A stretch of DNA of 10,066 nt, taken from positions 1 to 10,066 of the forward strand of contig CAJYHD010000006.1 in the NCBI GenBank assembly GCA_913773715.1. The letters run 5' to 3'. A program made the position numbers and the translations under genes. This document shows, one piece after another, positions 7,922-10,066 of this stretch (the first letter of the stretch is position 1; each line of letters begins with the position of its first letter). Origin of the DNA: an uncultured Sphingobium sp. (GTDB taxonomy: Bacteria; Pseudomonadota; Alphaproteobacteria; Sphingomonadales; Sphingomonadaceae). A model generated the notes under the pieces. It saw only the letters and a list, made by a program, of their open reading frames with translations, was not told where the DNA came from and ran no database searches.

Positions 7922-9124
7922 ATGCCTGACGCCTTCATCTGCGACGCCATCCGTACCCCCATCGGCAAGCTCAATGGCGGCCTGTCATCGATCCGCGCCG
8001 ACGACCTCGCGGCCATCCCCATCCGCGAGCTCGCCGCACGCAACGCAGGCGTAGACTGGGAAACCGTTGACGACACGATCCTTGGTTGTGCCAACCAAGC
8101 GGGAGAGGACAATCGCAACGTCGCGCGCATGGCCGTGCTTTTGGCCGGGTTGCCTGAAGCCGTGCCAGGTACAACCGTCAATCGCCTCTGCGGCTCAGGC
8201 CTAAACGCTGTCGGCATCGCGGCGCAGGCGATACGCTGCGGGGATGCACAGTTCATAATCGCCGGCGGTGTCGAGAGCATGAGCAGGGCACCGTACGTGC
8301 TCGGCAAGGCTAATTCAGCCTTTGACCGCTCTCAGAAGATTGAGGACACGACGCTGGGATGGCGCTTCGTCAATCCCGCGATGCGTCACGCCTATGGCGT
8401 CGACTCCATGCCCGAAACCGGCGAGAACGTCGCTGACGTGTGGCGCGTATCACGCGAAGATCAGGACCGCTTCGCCCTCGCCAGCCAGGAGAAGGCCGCA
8501 GCAGCTATCGCTAGTGGTCGTGTGGCGGCTGAAATCGTGTCGGTCAGCGTTCCTCAGCGAAAGGGCGATCCGATCGATTTCTCACAGGATGAGCATCCGC
8601 GCGCGTCAAGCCTGGGCGCTCTTGCCAAGCTGAAGCCGGTGGTACGCCACGACGGTACGGTGACGGCGGGGAACGCCTCCGGGCTAAATGACGGCGCAGC
8701 AGCTATGCTCGTCGCCTCCGAAGACGCCGCATCACGTAACGGGCTTCGTCCTCGCGCACGTGTGCTTGGCATGGCAGCAGCTGGCATCGCGCCAAGGATC
8801 ATGGGCGTCGGTCCGATCGAGGCGGCGCGCAAGCTGAGCAGGAATACCGGGATTAGCCTTGATCGGCTCGACGTGATCGAGCTGAATGAGGCATTCGCCA
8901 GTCAGGCCATCGCTACGTTGCGTGATCTTGGCATCGCGCAGGATGATCCGCGCGTAAATCGGAACGGAGGGGCTATTGCGTACGGCCATCCGCTCGGCAT
9001 GTCGGGTGCGCGGATTACGATGACGGCCGTTGAGGAGCTGCATCGCACCGGTGGTCGCTACGCCATGGCATTAATGTGCATCGGCGTCGGCCAGGGGATC
9101 GCGCTCATGCTGGAGCGTGTCTGA
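7922..9124 (+). CDS. pcaF: 3-oxoadipyl-CoA thiolase PcaF (CatF)
   Basis: Last pathway enzyme, cleaving 3-oxoadipyl-CoA with CoA to succinyl-CoA and acetyl-CoA. It is a complete 400-residue thiolase. The acyl-accepting nucleophile is C90 (NRLCGSG), and H356 (GHPLGMSGAR) and C386 (CIGVGQG) form the rest of the active site. The opening ICDAIRTPIGKLNGGLSSIRADDLAA and the GGVESMSRAPYV block are typical of the adipyl thiolases. Acetyl-CoA acetyltransferases are close relatives, and context decides. The ATG lies 6 bases after the pcaD stop. The gene is followed by 31 bases before benK, which hold a ribosome site and no obvious terminator. Confidence 0.93.
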   Translation: MPDAFICDAIRTPIGKLNGGLSSIRADDLAAIPIRELAARNAGVDWETVDDTILGCANQAGEDNRNVARMAVLLAGLPEAVPGTTVNRLCGSGLNAVGIAAQAIRCGDAQFIIAGGVESMSRAPYVLGKANSAFDRSQKIEDTTLGWRFVNPAMRHAYGVDSMPETGENVADVWRVSREDQDRFALASQEKAAAAIASGRVAAEIVSVSVPQRKGDPIDFSQDEHPRASSLGALAKLKPVVRHDGTVTAGNASGLNDGAAAMLVASEDAASRNGLRPRARVLGMAAAGIAPRIMGVGPIEAARKLSRNTGISLDRLDVIELNEAFASQAIATLRDLGIAQDDPRVNRNGGAIAYGHPLGMSGARITMTAVEELHRTGGRYAMALMCIGVGQGIALMLERV

Positions 9125-9141
9125 GACGTCACCGATTTTGC

Positions 9142-9148
9142 AGGGGAG
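9142..9148 (+). promoter_or_regulatory. Ribosome binding site of benK
   Basis: AGGGGAG lies 7 bases before the ATG at 9156 in the 31-base gap after pcaF. It supports that start. No hairpin with a T-run is present in the gap, so read-through from pcaF is plausible. Confidence 0.65.
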
Positions 9149-9155
9149 TAGGTCT

Positions 9156-10066
9156 ATGGCAGGCACCGTGGTCAACGACATTGTCGACGAGGCCACGTTC
9201 GGCCGCTTCCACTGGACAATCGTCGTCCTCTGCGGCCTGCTCCTCATCGTCGATGGCTACGACGTCTTCATCTATGGCGCGATCCTGCCCCAGCTGATGG
9301 AACAGTGGGACCTCACCCCACCCCAGGCGGGCTCGCTCGCAAGCTGGGCGCTGTTCGGCATGATGATCGGCGCGCTAACCTTCGGATCGCTGGGCGACCG
9401 GATCGGGCGCAAGCGCTGCATCGCCATCTGCTTCTCCATCTTCAGCGTGTCGACGATCGTCAACGGCTTCGTCGGGAACACAACGGAGTTCGGGGTCATG
9501 CGCTTCCTGGCGGGACTAGGATGCGGTGGGCTCATGCCCAACGCCGTGGCGCTGACGAATGAATATGCACCGAAACGCCTGCGAACGACGCTCGTGGCGC
9601 TGATGTTCAGTGGCTACGCAGTCGGCGGCATGGTAGCCGCCGGGCTCGGCATCTGGCTGCTGCCGACGTTTGGTTGGCGTGCCATGTTCTTCACTGCCGC
9701 GGTGCCTCTTTGTCTGCTCCCGATCGTGCTCTGGAAGCTACCTGAGTCGCTCGCCGTTCTGATACGTCGGGGGGACGAGGGACGTGCGAGTGCCATTCTG
9801 ACGAAGATCGCACCCGGCCGCACGGTCCCGGGCGGCCAACTGGTCCTGCGGGACGCTAAAGCGGGCTCATCCTCCATCGCCGCGCTGTTTCACGATGGCC
9901 GGGCGGGTGGAACGCTGGCGCTGTGGACATGCTTCTTCTGCTGCCTGCTGATGGTGTACGCGCTCGGCTCCTGGCTGCCGCAGCTGATGCGCACCGCCGG
10001 CTACGGGCTCGGCTCGAGCCTGTCGTTTCTTCTTGCCCTCAACTTCGGCGGTATGTTCGGCGCCAT
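9156..10066 (+). CDS. benK: Benzoate/H+ symporter BenK (major facilitator, AAHS family), 3'-truncated
   Basis: Inner-membrane transporter likely to import benzoate with protons. The window shows the first 303 residues, and the frame is open to the end. A short hydrophilic N-terminus leads into TM1 (about 21-41), which contains DGYD (33-36), the aromatic-acid symporter motif whose aspartates are needed in PcaK/BenK-type carriers. The loop after TM2 holds the major facilitator signature GSLGDRIGRKR (77-87). TM3 to TM6 follow up to about 193, ending in LPESL (195-199). A hydrophilic central loop covers about 203-250 and TM7 starts near 253. The stretch YGAILPQLMEQWDL and the ALFGMM motif resemble BenK more than PcaK as I recall them. 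About 130-150 residues should be missing. Hydroxybenzoate or muconate transport is the main alternative. Confidence 0.88.
   Translation, partial: MAGTVVNDIVDEATFGRFHWTIVVLCGLLLIVDGYDVFIYGAILPQLMEQWDLTPPQAGSLASWALFGMMIGALTFGSLGDRIGRKRCIAICFSIFSVSTIVNGFVGNTTEFGVMRFLAGLGCGGLMPNAVALTNEYAPKRLRTTLVALMFSGYAVGGMVAAGLGIWLLPTFGWRAMFFTAAVPLCLLPIVLWKLPESLAVLIRRGDEGRASAILTKIAPGRTVPGGQLVLRDAKAGSSSIAALFHDGRAGGTLALWTCFFCCLLMVYALGSWLPQLMRTAGYGLGSSLSFLLALNFGGMFGA

Noticed and set aside
1..10066. A hidden new system, mobile element, CRISPR array, tRNA or repeat family
   Set aside because: Known pathway genes fill nearly all of the window and the gaps total under 200 bases. I saw no direct repeats, transposase-like product, tRNA-like clover or gene of unknown function.

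Overview
The window is a single block of co-directional genes, all on the + strand. It encodes essentially the whole route from benzoate to central metabolism: the ortho-cleavage (catechol) branch of the beta-ketoadipate pathway. The order is catB(partial)-catC-catA-benA-benB-benC-benD-pcaI-pcaJ-pcaD-pcaF-benK(partial). Every gene was identified from conserved family motifs and catalytic residues read in the translation. The two edge genes are cut by the window: catB lacks roughly its first 130 residues, and benK runs off the right end after 303 codons.

The DNA is visibly GC-rich, with G/C-ending codons and purine-rich Shine-Dalgarno sites. This fits a Gram-negative proteobacterium. I lean towards an alphaproteobacterium, perhaps a sphingomonad, but this is impression rather than measurement. 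No rRNA, tRNA, mobile element, CRISPR array or repeat was seen.

Layout: (1) 1-2026, catechol ring opening and the next two steps: CatB muconate cycloisomerase, CatC muconolactone isomerase and CatA catechol 1,2-dioxygenase. (2) 2051-5750, benzoate to catechol: BenAB oxygenase, BenC reductase and the decarboxylating BenD diol dehydrogenase. (3) 5761-9124, the lower pathway: PcaI/PcaJ CoA-transferase, PcaD enol-lactonase and PcaF thiolase, giving succinyl-CoA and acetyl-CoA. (4) 9156-end, a BenK-type aromatic-acid/H+ symporter of the major facilitator superfamily.

In reaction order the genes work as BenK (uptake) > BenABC > BenD > CatA > CatB > CatC > PcaD > PcaIJ > PcaF. Gaps between genes are 62 bases or less, and five junctions are closed to 6 bases or overlap outright apart from the 5-base catB-catC gap. 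The likeliest reading is therefore one long polycistronic unit with translational coupling. No regulator (LysR type or BenR type) lies inside the window, and no convincing terminator or promoter was seen.

This is a well-known pathway. The interest is in the gene arrangement, with the complete pathway in one string and its own pcaIJDF copies, not in a new kind of system.
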